DNA from: an uncultured Oscillospiraceae bacterium
GTDB lineage: Bacteria > Bacillota > Clostridia > Oscillospirales > Acutalibacteraceae
Reading direction: 5' to 3'
DNA length: 28,964 nt
Assembly (NCBI GenBank): GCA_910588935.1
Contig: CAJUSM010000034.1
Span: 1 to 28,964 of the forward strand
In this document: positions 16,075-24,503 of the stretch, in pieces
Layout of the letters: each line of letters begins with the position of its first letter
How positions within the stretch are numbered: position 1 is the stretch's first letter
Notes under the pieces: generated by a model
Told to the model about the DNA's origin: nothing
Seen by the model: the letters and a program-made list of their open reading frames with translations, nothing else
Database searches by the model: none
Position numbers and translations under genes: made by a program

Positions 16075-16635
16075 ATGGAATTTGGAAAAAAGCTGCAGGA
16101 GCTCCGGAAAAAGCGGGAAATGACCCAGGAAAAGCTGGCCTATGAATTGGGGATTTCAATTCCCGCCATTTCCAAATGGGAGAACGGCAACGCTCTCCCC
16201 GATATTCTCATGCTCTGCTCTATTGCCGATTTCTTTGCCGTGACAACAGACGAGCTGCTGGGCCGGAATGGGGCAGCAGAATTTGTGGTTGTCGATGATG
16301 CCCGGCTGATCCGGGAAACCATTGCCGGCATTATTCGGGAAATGGGCGGAAAATGCACAGCTATGGCGGAAAACGCCCAGCAGCTTATGGCAGCATTGGC
16401 AGAAAAGCAGCCTGCCGGGGTTTTTCTGGATATTGGCCTGCCAGATAGAAGCGGCCTCAGTGTGTTAAAAGAGCTTAAGGAAAAGCACAGCAGCATAAAG
16501 GTAGTTATCGTCACCGCGGACCACTCCCAGGCCACCCAAACCCAAGCCCTTGCCAGCGGCGCGGAGGGATACATTACCAAACCCTTTCTCCCCGACCACA
16601 TACGCTGGGCGCTGAGAGATCTCTTTTCTCTTTAA
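16075..16635 (+). CDS. XRE helix-turn-helix fused to a response-regulator receiver domain
   Basis: This 186-residue protein has two domains in the reverse of the usual response-regulator order. Residues 5-62 are an XRE/Cro-type helix-turn-helix (LRKKREMTQEKLAYELGIS, then ISKWENGNALPD). Residues 69-186 are a receiver with acidic D74 and D75, phospho-acceptor D119 in GVFLDIGLPDRSG, T147 and K169 in YITKPF, all present and so probably functional. It would bind DNA in a phosphorylation-dependent way. No kinase gene is adjacent. The nearest is the hybrid kinase 7 kb upstream on the same strand, and a link between them is only a guess. The start at 16075 follows AGGAGGG. An ATG at 15943 in the same frame would add 44 residues and lacks a ribosome binding site. 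It ends at a shared terminator before dnaJ. Confidence 0.88.
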   Translation: MEFGKKLQELRKKREMTQEKLAYELGISIPAISKWENGNALPDILMLCSIADFFAVTTDELLGRNGAAEFVVVDDARLIRETIAGIIREMGGKCTAMAENAQQLMAALAEKQPAGVFLDIGLPDRSGLSVLKELKEKHSSIKVVIVTADHSQATQTQALASGAEGYITKPFLPDHIRWALRDLFSL

Positions 16636-16655
16636 GAAAAAGCTCTTTTTAACCT

Positions 16656-16702
16656 AAAATCCCGCCTCAGCAGGCCTTAAGGCCGCTGGGGCGGGATTTT
16701 TT
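16656..16702. terminator. Bidirectional rho-independent terminator
   Basis: Arms 16656-16671 and 16685-16700 pair at 15 of 16 positions, with one G-T pair. The inner palindrome GGCCTTAAGGCC extends the stem, and A-runs and T-runs flank it. It lies between the convergent XRE-receiver gene (+) and dnaJ (-). Confidence 0.9.
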
Positions 16703-16703
16703 C

Positions 16704-17840
16704 TCAGTCTTCGAACAAGTCTCTCAGCTTGGAGAAGAAACTCTTGCGCTTCTGGTAGTTCTTGTCGTCCGTATTCAGGTCCAGCTCAGAGAGAATCTCT
16801 TTTTGGCGCTTGTTCAGGTTCTTTGGCACCTCTACAGTGACCTGCACATATTGATCTCCCCTGGTCCGGGAATGAAGGTTTTGAATCCCCTTTCCCTTTA
16901 GCCGGAACACATCTCCAGGCTGGGTGCCCTCGTGAACATGGTAGCTCACCTTTCCATCTAGGGTGGGCACCTCCACATCCGCGCCCAAGGCTGCTTGGGT
17001 AAAGGTGATAGGCATTTCACACCACACATCATTGCCCTTACGCTGGAAAATTGGGTGGGGCCGCACAGAAATATATACATGCAGATCCCCGTTGGGTCCA
17101 TTGTTAACTCCAGCGTTCCCCTTGCCGCTTACATTGAGAATCTGCTCATCCGCAATGCCCGCGGGTACCGTAACCTCAATGGTCTTCCGCCGGCGGACCC
17201 GCCCCTTGCCGTCACAGGTACGGCAGGGTGTTTCAATAATTTTTCCTGTGCCCCGGCAACGGTCACAGGTCTGGGTAGACTGGACCACGCCAAAGGGAGT
17301 GCGCTGGCTTACCCGAACCTGGCCGGTGCCATGGCAATGCTCACAGGTTTTTGGGCTGGTGCCTGCCGCCGCGCCGGAGCCGTGGCAGTCGGAGCAGAGT
17401 TCAATCTGCTGATATTCCACGTTTTTCCGGCAGCCTTTGGCAGCTTCCTCAAAGCTAATGGCCAGGTTGGCCTGCACATCCGAGCCCTGGCGGGGGGCAT
17501 TGGGGTTTGCCCGGCGTGAACCGCCAAAGCCCCCAAAAAAGCTGTCGAAAATATCGCTGATATCGAACCCCGCCCCAGTAAAGGGATTGCCCGCGCCGCC
17601 ACCGAAGTTGGGGTCTACCCCCGCATGGCCAAACTGGTCGTACCGGGCCCTTTTATCCCCATCCGAAAGGGTCTCATAGGCCTCGTTGACCTCTTTGAAC
17701 TTGGCCTCGGCGTTTTTATCTCCGGGGTTTAGGTCTGGGTGGTACTGCTTTGCCAGCTTTCGGTAAGCCTTTTTGATTTCGTCCTCCGAAGCGCCCTTTT
17801 GTAAGCCCAGCACCTCATAGTAGTCTCTCTTTTCTGCCAC
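16704..17840 (-). CDS. dnaJ: Chaperone protein DnaJ
   Basis: This 378-residue protein is a full-length type I DnaJ that stimulates the DnaK ATPase and delivers unfolded proteins. It has a J domain (1-70) with HPD at 34-36, a Gly/Phe-rich linker (about 71-108), and a zinc-binding domain at 149-214 with four CxxCxGxG repeats (CSDCHGSG, CEHCHGTG, CDRCRGTG, CRTCDGKG). The two C-terminal beta domains carry the substrate groove. All signature residues are present. It is the last gene of the hrcA operon, 34 bases after dnaK, and ends at the terminator shared with the XRE-receiver gene. Confidence 0.98.
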   Translation of the reverse strand: MAEKRDYYEVLGLQKGASEDEIKKAYRKLAKQYHPDLNPGDKNAEAKFKEVNEAYETLSDGDKRARYDQFGHAGVDPNFGGGAGNPFTGAGFDISDIFDSFFGGFGGSRRANPNAPRQGSDVQANLAISFEEAAKGCRKNVEYQQIELCSDCHGSGAAAGTSPKTCEHCHGTGQVRVSQRTPFGVVQSTQTCDRCRGTGKIIETPCRTCDGKGRVRRRKTIEVTVPAGIADEQILNVSGKGNAGVNNGPNGDLHVYISVRPHPIFQRKGNDVWCEMPITFTQAALGADVEVPTLDGKVSYHVHEGTQPGDVFRLKGKGIQNLHSRTRGDQYVQVTVEVPKNLNKRQKEILSELDLNTDDKNYQKRKSFFSKLRDLFED

Positions 17841-17874
17841 TCAAATCAACTCCTGAAAGGCCTGGCGGCCGGCG

Positions 17875-19716
17875 TTAGTTCACGTCCTTAAAGTCCGCGT
17901 CGTACACATTGCCGTCGCCGCCGGGAGCCTCGGGGCCGGCAGGACCCTGGGGGGGCACGGGGCCGCCGGGATTCCCCTGGGGCGCAGCCTGCTGGTACAG
18001 CTTTTCACTAACAGCATAAATCGCTTTCTGCAGATCATCCATACCAGCCTTTAGCTCCTCTACAGAGCCGTTCTGCAGCTTATCCCGCAGGGCGGCAACT
18101 TTTACGTTGATCTCATTCTTATCCGCCTCCTGCAGCTTGTCGCCGCTGTCGCTAATGAGTTTTTCAGCGGAATAGCACAGGTTTTCGGCGTTGTTCTTTG
18201 TATCTACCTCTTCCCGACGTTTCTTGTCCTCCTCGGCAAACTGCTCGGCAGCCTTCACCGCCCGGTCAATATCCTCTTTGCTCATATTGGAGCTGGAGCT
18301 AATGGTAATATGCTGCTCCTTGCCAGTGCCCAGATCCTTGGCGGAGACATTCACAATGCCATTGGCGTCAATATCAAAGGTAACCTCAATCTGTGGGATG
18401 CCCCGGGGAGCGGGGGCAATACCGTCTAGCTTAAAGAGGCCCAGCTGCTTGTTGTCTCGGGCAAACTCCCGCTCGCCCTGGAGCACATTTACCTCTACCT
18501 GGGTCTGGCCGTCGGCGGCAGTGGAGAAAACCTGGCTCTTTTTGGTGGGAATGGTGGTGTTGCGGTCGATAATCTTAGTCATAACACCGCCCATGGTCTC
18601 TACACCCAAGCTTAGGGGGGTAACGTCCAAGAGCAGCAGGCCCTGGACCTCGCCGCCCAGCACGCCAGCCTGAATGGCCGCGCCAATGGCTACGCACTCG
18701 TCAGGGTTAATGCCCTTAAAGGGCTCCTTGCCAATAAAGCTTTTCACCGCCTCCTGCACAGCAGGGATTCGGGAGGAACCGCCCACCAGCAGCACCTTGC
18801 TGATTTCCCCAATAGACAGGCCGCTGTCCTGAAGAGCCTGGCGCACAGGGCCCATGGTTTTCTCTACCAGATCGGCGGTAAGCTCATTGAATTTCGCCCG
18901 GGAAAGGCTCATATCCAGATGTTTGGGGCCAGAGGCATCGGCAGTGATAAAGGGCAGGTTGATTGCCGCGGTGGTTACGCCGGAGAGCTCAATCTTTGCC
19001 TTTTCCGCAGCTTCCTTAATCCGCTGCATGGCCATTTTGTCTCCAGAAAGGTCAATGCCCTGCTCCACCTTAAAGCTGCCAATAATCCAATCAATAACCC
19101 GCTGGTCAAAATCATCGCCGCCTAGGCGGTTGTTGCCGGCGGTGGCCAACACCTCCTGCACGCCATCGCCCATCTCGATAATCGATACGTCAAAAGTGCC
19201 GCCGCCCAGGTCATAGACCATAACCTTCTGGTCGTTATCCTTATCCACGCCATAGGATAGGGCCGCGGCAGTGGGCTCGTTAATAATGCGCTTAACTTCC
19301 AGGCCCGCAATCTTGCCCGCGTCCTTTGTGGCTTGGCGCTGGGCGTCGGTAAAGTAGGCAGGCACCGTAATTACGGCACTGGTAACAGCCTCGCCCAAGT
19401 AGGCCTCAGCGTCGGCCTTCAGCTTCTGCAGCACCATGGCGCTAATTTCTTGGGGGGTATAGCTCTTGTCATCCACACTAACCTTGTAGGCGGTCCCCAT
19501 CTCCCGCTTAATCGAGGAGACGGTGCGGTCTGGGTTGGTAATGGCCTGACGCTTTGCCACCTGGCCCACCATGCGCTCGCCGGTTTTGCTAAAAGCCACC
19601 ACAGAGGGGGTAGTCCGAGCGCCCTCGGCGTTGGCAATTACCACCGGCTCGCCGCCCTCAATCACGGCTACACAGGAATTTGTTGTACCCAAATCGATAC
19701 CAATTGTCTTTGCCAT
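17875..19716 (-). CDS. dnaK: Chaperone protein DnaK (Hsp70)
   Basis: This 613-residue protein is a normal-length bacterial Hsp70. It starts MAKTIGIDLGTTNSCVAV, the phosphate-1 loop. It has IINEPTAAALSYGVDK and VYDLGGGTFDVSIIEMGDG for ATP binding, LLVGGSSRIPAVQEAVK near the end of the ATPase domain, a linker leading to LLLDVTPLSLGVET, a beta-sandwich substrate domain, and a C-terminal tail rich in Gly and Pro ending DADFKDVN. The ATG at 19716 was chosen over one eight codons upstream because GAGGTAA lies at the right distance and the family begins with MAK. It is third in the operon, 98 bases after grpE. Confidence 0.98.
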   Translation of the reverse strand: MAKTIGIDLGTTNSCVAVIEGGEPVVIANAEGARTTPSVVAFSKTGERMVGQVAKRQAITNPDRTVSSIKREMGTAYKVSVDDKSYTPQEISAMVLQKLKADAEAYLGEAVTSAVITVPAYFTDAQRQATKDAGKIAGLEVKRIINEPTAAALSYGVDKDNDQKVMVYDLGGGTFDVSIIEMGDGVQEVLATAGNNRLGGDDFDQRVIDWIIGSFKVEQGIDLSGDKMAMQRIKEAAEKAKIELSGVTTAAINLPFITADASGPKHLDMSLSRAKFNELTADLVEKTMGPVRQALQDSGLSIGEISKVLLVGGSSRIPAVQEAVKSFIGKEPFKGINPDECVAIGAAIQAGVLGGEVQGLLLLDVTPLSLGVETMGGVMTKIIDRNTTIPTKKSQVFSTAADGQTQVEVNVLQGEREFARDNKQLGLFKLDGIAPAPRGIPQIEVTFDIDANGIVNVSAKDLGTGKEQHITISSSSNMSKEDIDRAVKAAEQFAEEDKKRREEVDTKNNAENLCYSAEKLISDSGDKLQEADKNEINVKVAALRDKLQNGSVEELKAGMDDLQKAIYAVSEKLYQQAAPQGNPGGPVPPQGPAGPEAPGGDGNVYDADFKDVN

Positions 19717-19814
19717 AATAATTACCTCACTTAATTTCAAAATATTGTTTTTATCTGTACTTTTTTATTAACATATCAACCCAAGCTTCTCTTCCCGATT
19801 CGGAAACCTCTATG

Positions 19815-20330
19815 CTAGTTGGCCACCTGGACCATGGCGTGACGGACCACCCGGTCTCCCAGGGTATACCCTTTCTGGAACACAGCAGAAATCACGTTTT
19901 CTCCCAGCGATTCATCCTCAATATGAGCTACAGCGTTGTGCAGGTTGGGGTCAAAGCTGTCCCCCACCTCCCCCACCGGGACAATGCCCAGCTTTTCAAA
20001 GGCAGATTCAATCTGGGTTTCTATCATCTCCACACCCTTGCGCATATCCTCCGCCGAAGCATTCTCCTGGTTTAAGGCCAAAGCAATATTATCCGCAATA
20101 GGCAAAATGGCCTGGACTGTATCGGAAACAGCACTGTTATAAATGGTTGTTTTCTCGTTCTGGGTACGTTTGCGGAAATTGTCATACTCAGCCAATACCC
20201 GCAGGTGCTGCTGTTTGTGTTCTTCAAACTCGGCCTTTAGCGTTTCCAGCTCCTCTTCCGGTCCAGCCTGTCGCTCTTCTTCCTGCTCCGGAGGGGTCTC
20301 TGGGGTTGCTTTTTTTTCTTTCTCTTTCAT
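19815..20330 (-). CDS. grpE: Nucleotide exchange factor GrpE
   Basis: This 171-residue protein releases ADP from DnaK. It has an acidic, Glu-rich N-terminus (residues 1-30), then a long coiled-coil helix (about 25-75, with LKAEFEEHKQQHLRVLAEYDN), and the C-terminal beta domain with VRHAMVQVAN at the very end, matching the family signature. The length is usual for Firmicutes. AAGGAG precedes the ATG. It follows hrcA by 64 bases in the CIRCE-controlled operon. Confidence 0.97.
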   Translation of the reverse strand: MKEKEKKATPETPPEQEEERQAGPEEELETLKAEFEEHKQQHLRVLAEYDNFRKRTQNEKTTIYNSAVSDTVQAILPIADNIALALNQENASAEDMRKGVEMIETQIESAFEKLGIVPVGEVGDSFDPNLHNAVAHIEDESLGENVISAVFQKGYTLGDRVVRHAMVQVAN

Positions 20331-20394
20331 AATTTTGCAGCTCCTTTCCCAACATTTAAAAATTATATTTTAAATTTATGCAATCATTCTCATC

Positions 20395-21420
20395 TCAATC
20401 CTCCCGGGCCAGCTGAGTAAGCTGGGTGCTTACCTTTTCCGAAAGATAGCTGAGCACAGAGGTCAGCCGGGGGTAATCCATGCGTACCGGCCCAATAATG
20501 GCAATGGCTCCGGCATCCTGCCCGCTTACGCTGTACCGGGATACCAGCACCGAGGCCTCTTCCAGCTCCGGCCAGCCGCATTCCCTGCCAATCAACGCGG
20601 TAATTCTCCCTGGCTTTTGCCGCAGCAGGGTTTCCATGCCCTCTCCCTGGTCTAGAAAGCCCAATACCCGCCGCACCCCGCCGGCCCCCAGCTCCGAATA
20701 GAGAAGCAGGTTCATCTGGCCGCTGAGAAGGGTTTCCGTGCGGGCCGTGTCCTCGGCAGCTTCTAGCAGTGCCCGCAGAGGCGCGCCCACCAGGGCGTAC
20801 ATAGGGCCCAAGGCAGCCCCCAGGTTTTGAAGAAACGCGGGAGTAACCTCCTTCACCCGTTTCCCTGCTACCTTTTCGTTGAATACCCGGAAGAACACCC
20901 GAAGGATATCGTTGGTCAAATCGTAATCACAGCGAAACACCCGGCTTTTCATGGTGCCTGCCGAGCTGATCATCAGCAGCATGGCGGTTCGGCGGCTGGT
21001 CTGTACCAGCTGCACGGCCTTTATCACGGCTTCCGGCCCGCCGGGCGTGGTAACCGCCGCTGTGCATTTGCTAAGCCCTGCCAGCAGCTGAGCGGCACAT
21101 AACAGCAACTGCTCAGAATCATACATAGCCGGGGCCAGCCGGGAATCCACCCAGCGTCTTTCCTGAACCCCCAGGTCCGGGGGGGTCATTAGGCGGTCCA
21201 CAAATTCCCGATACCCTTTTTGGGAGGGAACCCGGCCTGCGGAGGTATGAGGCTGCTCTAAAAGCCCCAGCTCTGTCAGGCTGGCCATTTCGTTGCGCAC
21301 AGTAGCGGAGGACACGCCGATTTCCTCGGCAATAGCCTTGCTGCCTACCGGCTCGCCGTGCTGGATATAGCCGGCAATCACCGAGGCCAGTATTTTTTCT
21401 TTCCGCAGAGTCAGCTCCAC
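20395..21420 (-). CDS. hrcA: Heat-inducible transcription repressor HrcA
   Basis: This 341-residue repressor binds the CIRCE operator and is released on heat stress when GroEL is occupied. The N-terminus carries the winged helix: LTLRKEKILASVIAGYI, then SKAIAEEIGVSSATVRNEM and the Gly-rich wing SAGRVPSQKGYREFVDRL. The C-terminal domain includes AIAIIGPVRMDYPRLTSVLS, the family's last signature. I chose the GTG at 21420 because AAGGAAGG lies eight bases upstream and HrcA normally starts just before this helix. A longer reading from a GTG at 21480 would begin inside the CIRCE operator and add 20 low-complexity residues. It is first in the operon and autoregulated. Confidence 0.95.
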   Translation of the reverse strand: MELTLRKEKILASVIAGYIQHGEPVGSKAIAEEIGVSSATVRNEMASLTELGLLEQPHTSAGRVPSQKGYREFVDRLMTPPDLGVQERRWVDSRLAPAMYDSEQLLLCAAQLLAGLSKCTAAVTTPGGPEAVIKAVQLVQTSRRTAMLLMISSAGTMKSRVFRCDYDLTNDILRVFFRVFNEKVAGKRVKEVTPAFLQNLGAALGPMYALVGAPLRALLEAAEDTARTETLLSGQMNLLLYSELGAGGVRRVLGFLDQGEGMETLLRQKPGRITALIGRECGWPELEEASVLVSRYSVSGQDAGAIAIIGPVRMDYPRLTSVLSYLSEKVSTQLTQLARED

Positions 21421-21473
21421 AGCGGCTGCCTTCCTTTCTGCCGGGCCGGGTTCCGACCCGCGCCGTGGTTTGT

Positions 21474-21500
21474 TTAGCACTCCAAAATATCGAGTGCTAA
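21474..21500. promoter_or_regulatory. CIRCE operator
   Basis: TTAGCACTC and GAGTGCTAA are perfect inverted copies nine bases apart, the classical CIRCE element bound by HrcA. It lies just downstream of the hrcA promoter and about 54 bases before the chosen hrcA start, so it controls the whole hrcA-grpE-dnaK-dnaJ operon. Confidence 0.97.
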
Positions 21501-21511
21501 CTTCTGCTTAT

Positions 21512-21540
21512 AATGTACCACGATGGTCAGAAAAAGTCAA
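21512..21540 (-). promoter_or_regulatory. Promoter of the hrcA operon
   Basis: On the minus strand TTGACT (21535-21540), a 17-base spacer and TACATT (21512-21517) fit sigma-A. The start of transcription would fall at or next to the CIRCE element, as in other HrcA-controlled operons. The -10 box is imperfect (4 of 6). Confidence 0.65.
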
Positions 21541-21581
21541 TATGGCAATTTGTAAATTGTTTGTTAACTGCTCTCAACGGC

Positions 21582-21607
21582 AAAAAACCCGCCGGAAAAA
21601 CGGCGGG
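21582..21607 (-). terminator. Rho-independent terminator (minus strand)
   Basis: CCCGCCG and CGGCGGG (21588-21594 and 21601-21607) form a stem with a six-base loop, followed on the minus strand by six Ts (21582-21587). It would stop transcripts of the flippase gene before they enter the hrcA promoter. Confidence 0.85.
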
Positions 21608-21887
21608 AAGCCTGTGGGGCGAAAGCCTTCTGGAAATATCCAATGGACCCACTGGAACAAGGCTGGGGCTGGTTTAAGAATAGAGGAAACAACGGATTTT
21701 TCGACGCGGAAGATGGCCGTTTCTGGGCACTAAGACAGCGTTTTCGTTTTTTTCAAACATGCCCTAAGGCGCGCAAAAGGGTGGCATGCACTTCCAAAAG
21801 CTGGCCTGGCAAACAAGGGATTCTGTACAAGCCCCAAAGACCAAATCGCCCAAAAAAACCCAGAGCAACGGCGGCTTTGCGCCTATA
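21608..21887. other. Spacer between the flippase remnant and its terminator
   Basis: The 280 bases after the flippase stop contain no gene I can support. A plus-strand ATG at 21643 opens a frame beginning MDPLEQGWGWFKNRGNNGF, with only GGAAA as a possible ribosome binding site. The text is unusual in its tryptophan, glycine and phenylalanine content, but the frame runs on into sequence antisense to the flippase. A minus-strand frame of 28 codons (MFEKNENAVL) is also open. An untranslated 3' region or a small RNA is equally possible. Confidence 0.35.
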
Positions 21888-23422
21888 CTATTTGCTGGGA
21901 GCAGCCCCCTTTTCTAATACCCGCTCCCTTGGTTCCGCCAGCCGGCCCAGCCCCAGATATGCCGCCGCGAAAAGCACGCCTGATACCGCTGTTTCCAGAA
22001 ACACACGGAAAAAGCCGTTCACCTCTCCCACCCAGGCCATGGCGCCCTGGGCTGCCAGCACCGCCCCTACCGCGCAGCCCAAGGGCAAAAGGATATGCCT
22101 GCATAGGGAAATCCGCAGGCAGCTGACCTTCATCAGCCGGTGAAGGCTGAGGGCCGCATTGAAAATTGTGCTGAAGAACAAGATGAAAACATAGCTTTCC
22201 ATACCAACAAACCGAAGGAAACAGAGCACTAGCACTACCCGGATAAAGGAATCGGCAAAATTGTATTTCATAGAATTAAACTGTTCATCCAGTCCCTTCA
22301 GCAAGCTGTCCACTACCACATCTAGATAGGTGAGCGGGACAAGAGGGGCCAAAAGCCGCAGGTAATCACCCGCGCTGTCGCTGTTGTAAAAGGCCTGGCC
22401 CCAGCTCTCTCCAAAGGCCATGAACAGCGCGGCGAAAAACATGCCGAAAGCCAACGCCGCCTGCACGGCCCGGCCAGAGATATGGGCTACGGCTTTTTTG
22501 TGGCTTAGCTCCCTTTCCTTGGCAATTTTAGGGATGAGCAGGGAGGCAAAGGAGGTAAGAAAGGAGGAGGGAAAATACAGCATGGGCATAGCCATACCTT
22601 GCAGCAGGCCGTACTGGGAAGGGCCTGAGAGCGCCCCAACCCAAACTTTTGAAGCTCTCGGGGGATCAGCAGGTTTTCCCCGGTGTTCAGCAGGCTTTTT
22701 GCCGCCGAGCTCAGGGTGCAGGGCAGGGCGATATGGCTGAGCCCCCGAAGCACACCCTGGCTTTTCTCTCTTCTGGCCGGGGTAATCTGCCGGATGCTCC
22801 GCCGGTATGCGCACCAGCTGGACAAAAAAGAAGCTGCCTCCCCAATGGTTGAGGCCGCCATTGCCGCCAAACAGGCAGCCTGCATGCTCTGAGGCGCAAA
22901 ATGCCAGAACAGGAATACTGTGGCCGCAATGGTAAGAATCTGCTCTAGGGCATCGGAGGCAGCTGTGGAAAGAGACTGGTCTACCGCCAGAAAATACCCT
23001 TTCATACAGGTGCAAAGGGACATAAAGGGCAGGCCAAGGCCCAAAATCCGCAGGCAAGGGGCGGCTTTCGGGTCGCCCAGAAAAAGGTTGGCGGCAAAAT
23101 CCGCCAAAAAGAACAGGCACAGGGCAATACAAAGGCTGATGCTCAGGCAAAAGGCAAAGCACCTGGCCACCACCGACCGCACCGTTTCCCGGCGATTGCC
23201 GGCTATGGCCGCGGTGACCATGCGGGTAACCGCCAAGCTGATGCCAGAGGTGGAAAGGGTAACGGTAAGCATAAACACAGAGAAAATCAGCTGGTAAAGC
23301 CCCATACCCTCCGACCCCATGGTCTGAGAGAGATAGGAGCGGTAGCCCATATTGGTTACCCGCAGGAAAAGGGAAACAGCGGTAAGGGCCACGCCCTGAA
23401 AAAAGAACTTTTTCTTAGTCAT
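21888..23422 (-). pseudogene. SpoVB/MurJ-like polysaccharide flippase, split by a frameshift
   Basis: Two overlapping minus-strand frames together give one multi-helix membrane protein of about 511 residues, the usual length for the MOP-superfamily polysaccharide exporters that include SpoVB. The first half, from the ATG at 23422 after AAAGGAGTGA, begins MTKKKFFFQGVALTAVSLFL and runs through GMGLYQLIFSVFML to TGENLLIPRELQKFG. The second half resumes with ALSGPSQYGLLQGMAMPMLY and ends at 21888. The switch falls at the C-run 22634-22637. One extra base there would restore KFGLGALSGPSQYG, so a single-base deletion is the simplest cause. It may be a true mutation or a sequencing error; the rest of the gene shows no other decay. 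Such proteins flip lipid-linked cell wall or spore-wall precursors. The substrate is unknown. Confidence 0.88.
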
Positions 23423-23439
23423 GGGGTCACTCCTTTGGA

Positions 23440-23468
23440 TTGACAATGTGCCGGCAATCGTATATAAT
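23440..23468 (+). promoter_or_regulatory. Consensus sigma-A promoter for prmA
   Basis: TTGACA (23440-23445), a 17-base spacer and TATAAT (23463-23468) are a perfect match to the sigma-A consensus. The promoter begins only 18 bases from the flippase start on the other strand, and the transcript would have a leader of about 95 bases before prmA. Confidence 0.88.
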
Positions 23469-23568
23469 ATTGAATAAAATACTGGGCTCTGTAAGACAAA
23501 CAGCAAGGCCTTTCGAGATAAAGTTCTGCTTTTTTGGCGGCCTGCTTACAAATTGAGGAGAATTTTGA

Positions 23569-24492
23569 ATGGGTGAAAACTGGACCGAAATTAAAATATC
23601 CGTGCCCACAGCGCAAACTGACCTGGCTGGGGATATCGCCAACATGACGGTCCCTCATGGTATCTATATTGAGGACTACTCCAATTTAGAAGAAGAGGCA
23701 ATGGAAATTGCCCACATCGATCTTATTGACGAGGAACTGCTGGCCAAGGACCGGAGCCATTCTGTAATCCATATCTACATCAGCCCAGAGGATAATCCTG
23801 CCGAGGCCATCTCCTTTTTGGAGGAGCGTTTCCGAGCCTGTAAGGTGGATTATGATATCGGCCAGGCAGACTGCGCCATGGACGACTGGATGAATAACTG
23901 GAAAAAGTACTTTAAACCCATCCCTGTAGGGGAAAAGCTGCTCATCCGCCCCATTTGGGAGGAACGCTTCGACTCTCAGGGCCGGGCGGTGCTAAACCTG
24001 GAGCCTGGCTTGGCCTTTGGTACCGGAACCCACGAGACCACCCGGCTGTGCCTGGAGCTCATCGAAGAGTACCTTGCCCCTGGCTGCCGGTTTCTAGACG
24101 TGGGCTGCGGCAGCGGCATTCTTTCGGTGGCGGCGCTGCTTTTGGGGGCGGAATCCGCCGTGGGGGTGGATATCGATCCCCTGGCTGTGAAAACCGCCGG
24201 GGAGAACGCCAGGCTCAACAGGGTGGAGGAAAAATTCACCGGCATCTGCGGCAATCTGGCCGACCAGGTGAGCGGAAGCTTCCAGTTGATCGCCGCTAAT
24301 ATTGTGGCAGATGTGGTGATTCAGCTTACTGCCTCTGTCCCCCGCTTTTTGGCCAAAGACGGGGTTTACATCATCAGCGGGATTATCGACACCCGGGAGC
24401 AGGATGTGCTGAACGCCCTGGCGGACAAATTCACCGTGATTAACCGAAAAGAAGACCGGGGCTGGGTGGCCATGGCCCTGCGGGCCTGCTGA
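23569..24492 (+). CDS. prmA: Ribosomal protein L11 methyltransferase
   Basis: This 307-residue enzyme uses S-adenosylmethionine to methylate ribosomal protein L11. The family's substrate-binding N-terminal domain (about 1-105) is followed by FGTGTHETTRLCLELIEE (150-167), a PrmA hallmark. The Rossmann-like methyltransferase core follows, with LDVGCGSGILSVAAL (about 176-190), the acidic D201 after VGV, and ANIVADVVIQL, where bacterial PrmA reads N-I-L/V-A. The length is standard. GAGGAG precedes the start. In many Firmicutes prmA lies directly after dnaJ; here it is on the other strand behind the flippase, at the head of its own operon. Confidence 0.95.
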   Translation: MGENWTEIKISVPTAQTDLAGDIANMTVPHGIYIEDYSNLEEEAMEIAHIDLIDEELLAKDRSHSVIHIYISPEDNPAEAISFLEERFRACKVDYDIGQADCAMDDWMNNWKKYFKPIPVGEKLLIRPIWEERFDSQGRAVLNLEPGLAFGTGTHETTRLCLELIEEYLAPGCRFLDVGCGSGILSVAALLLGAESAVGVDIDPLAVKTAGENARLNRVEEKFTGICGNLADQVSGSFQLIAANIVADVVIQLTASVPRFLAKDGVYIISGIIDTREQDVLNALADKFTVINRKEDRGWVAMALRAC

Positions 24493-24503
24493 AAGGAGGC
24501 CCT

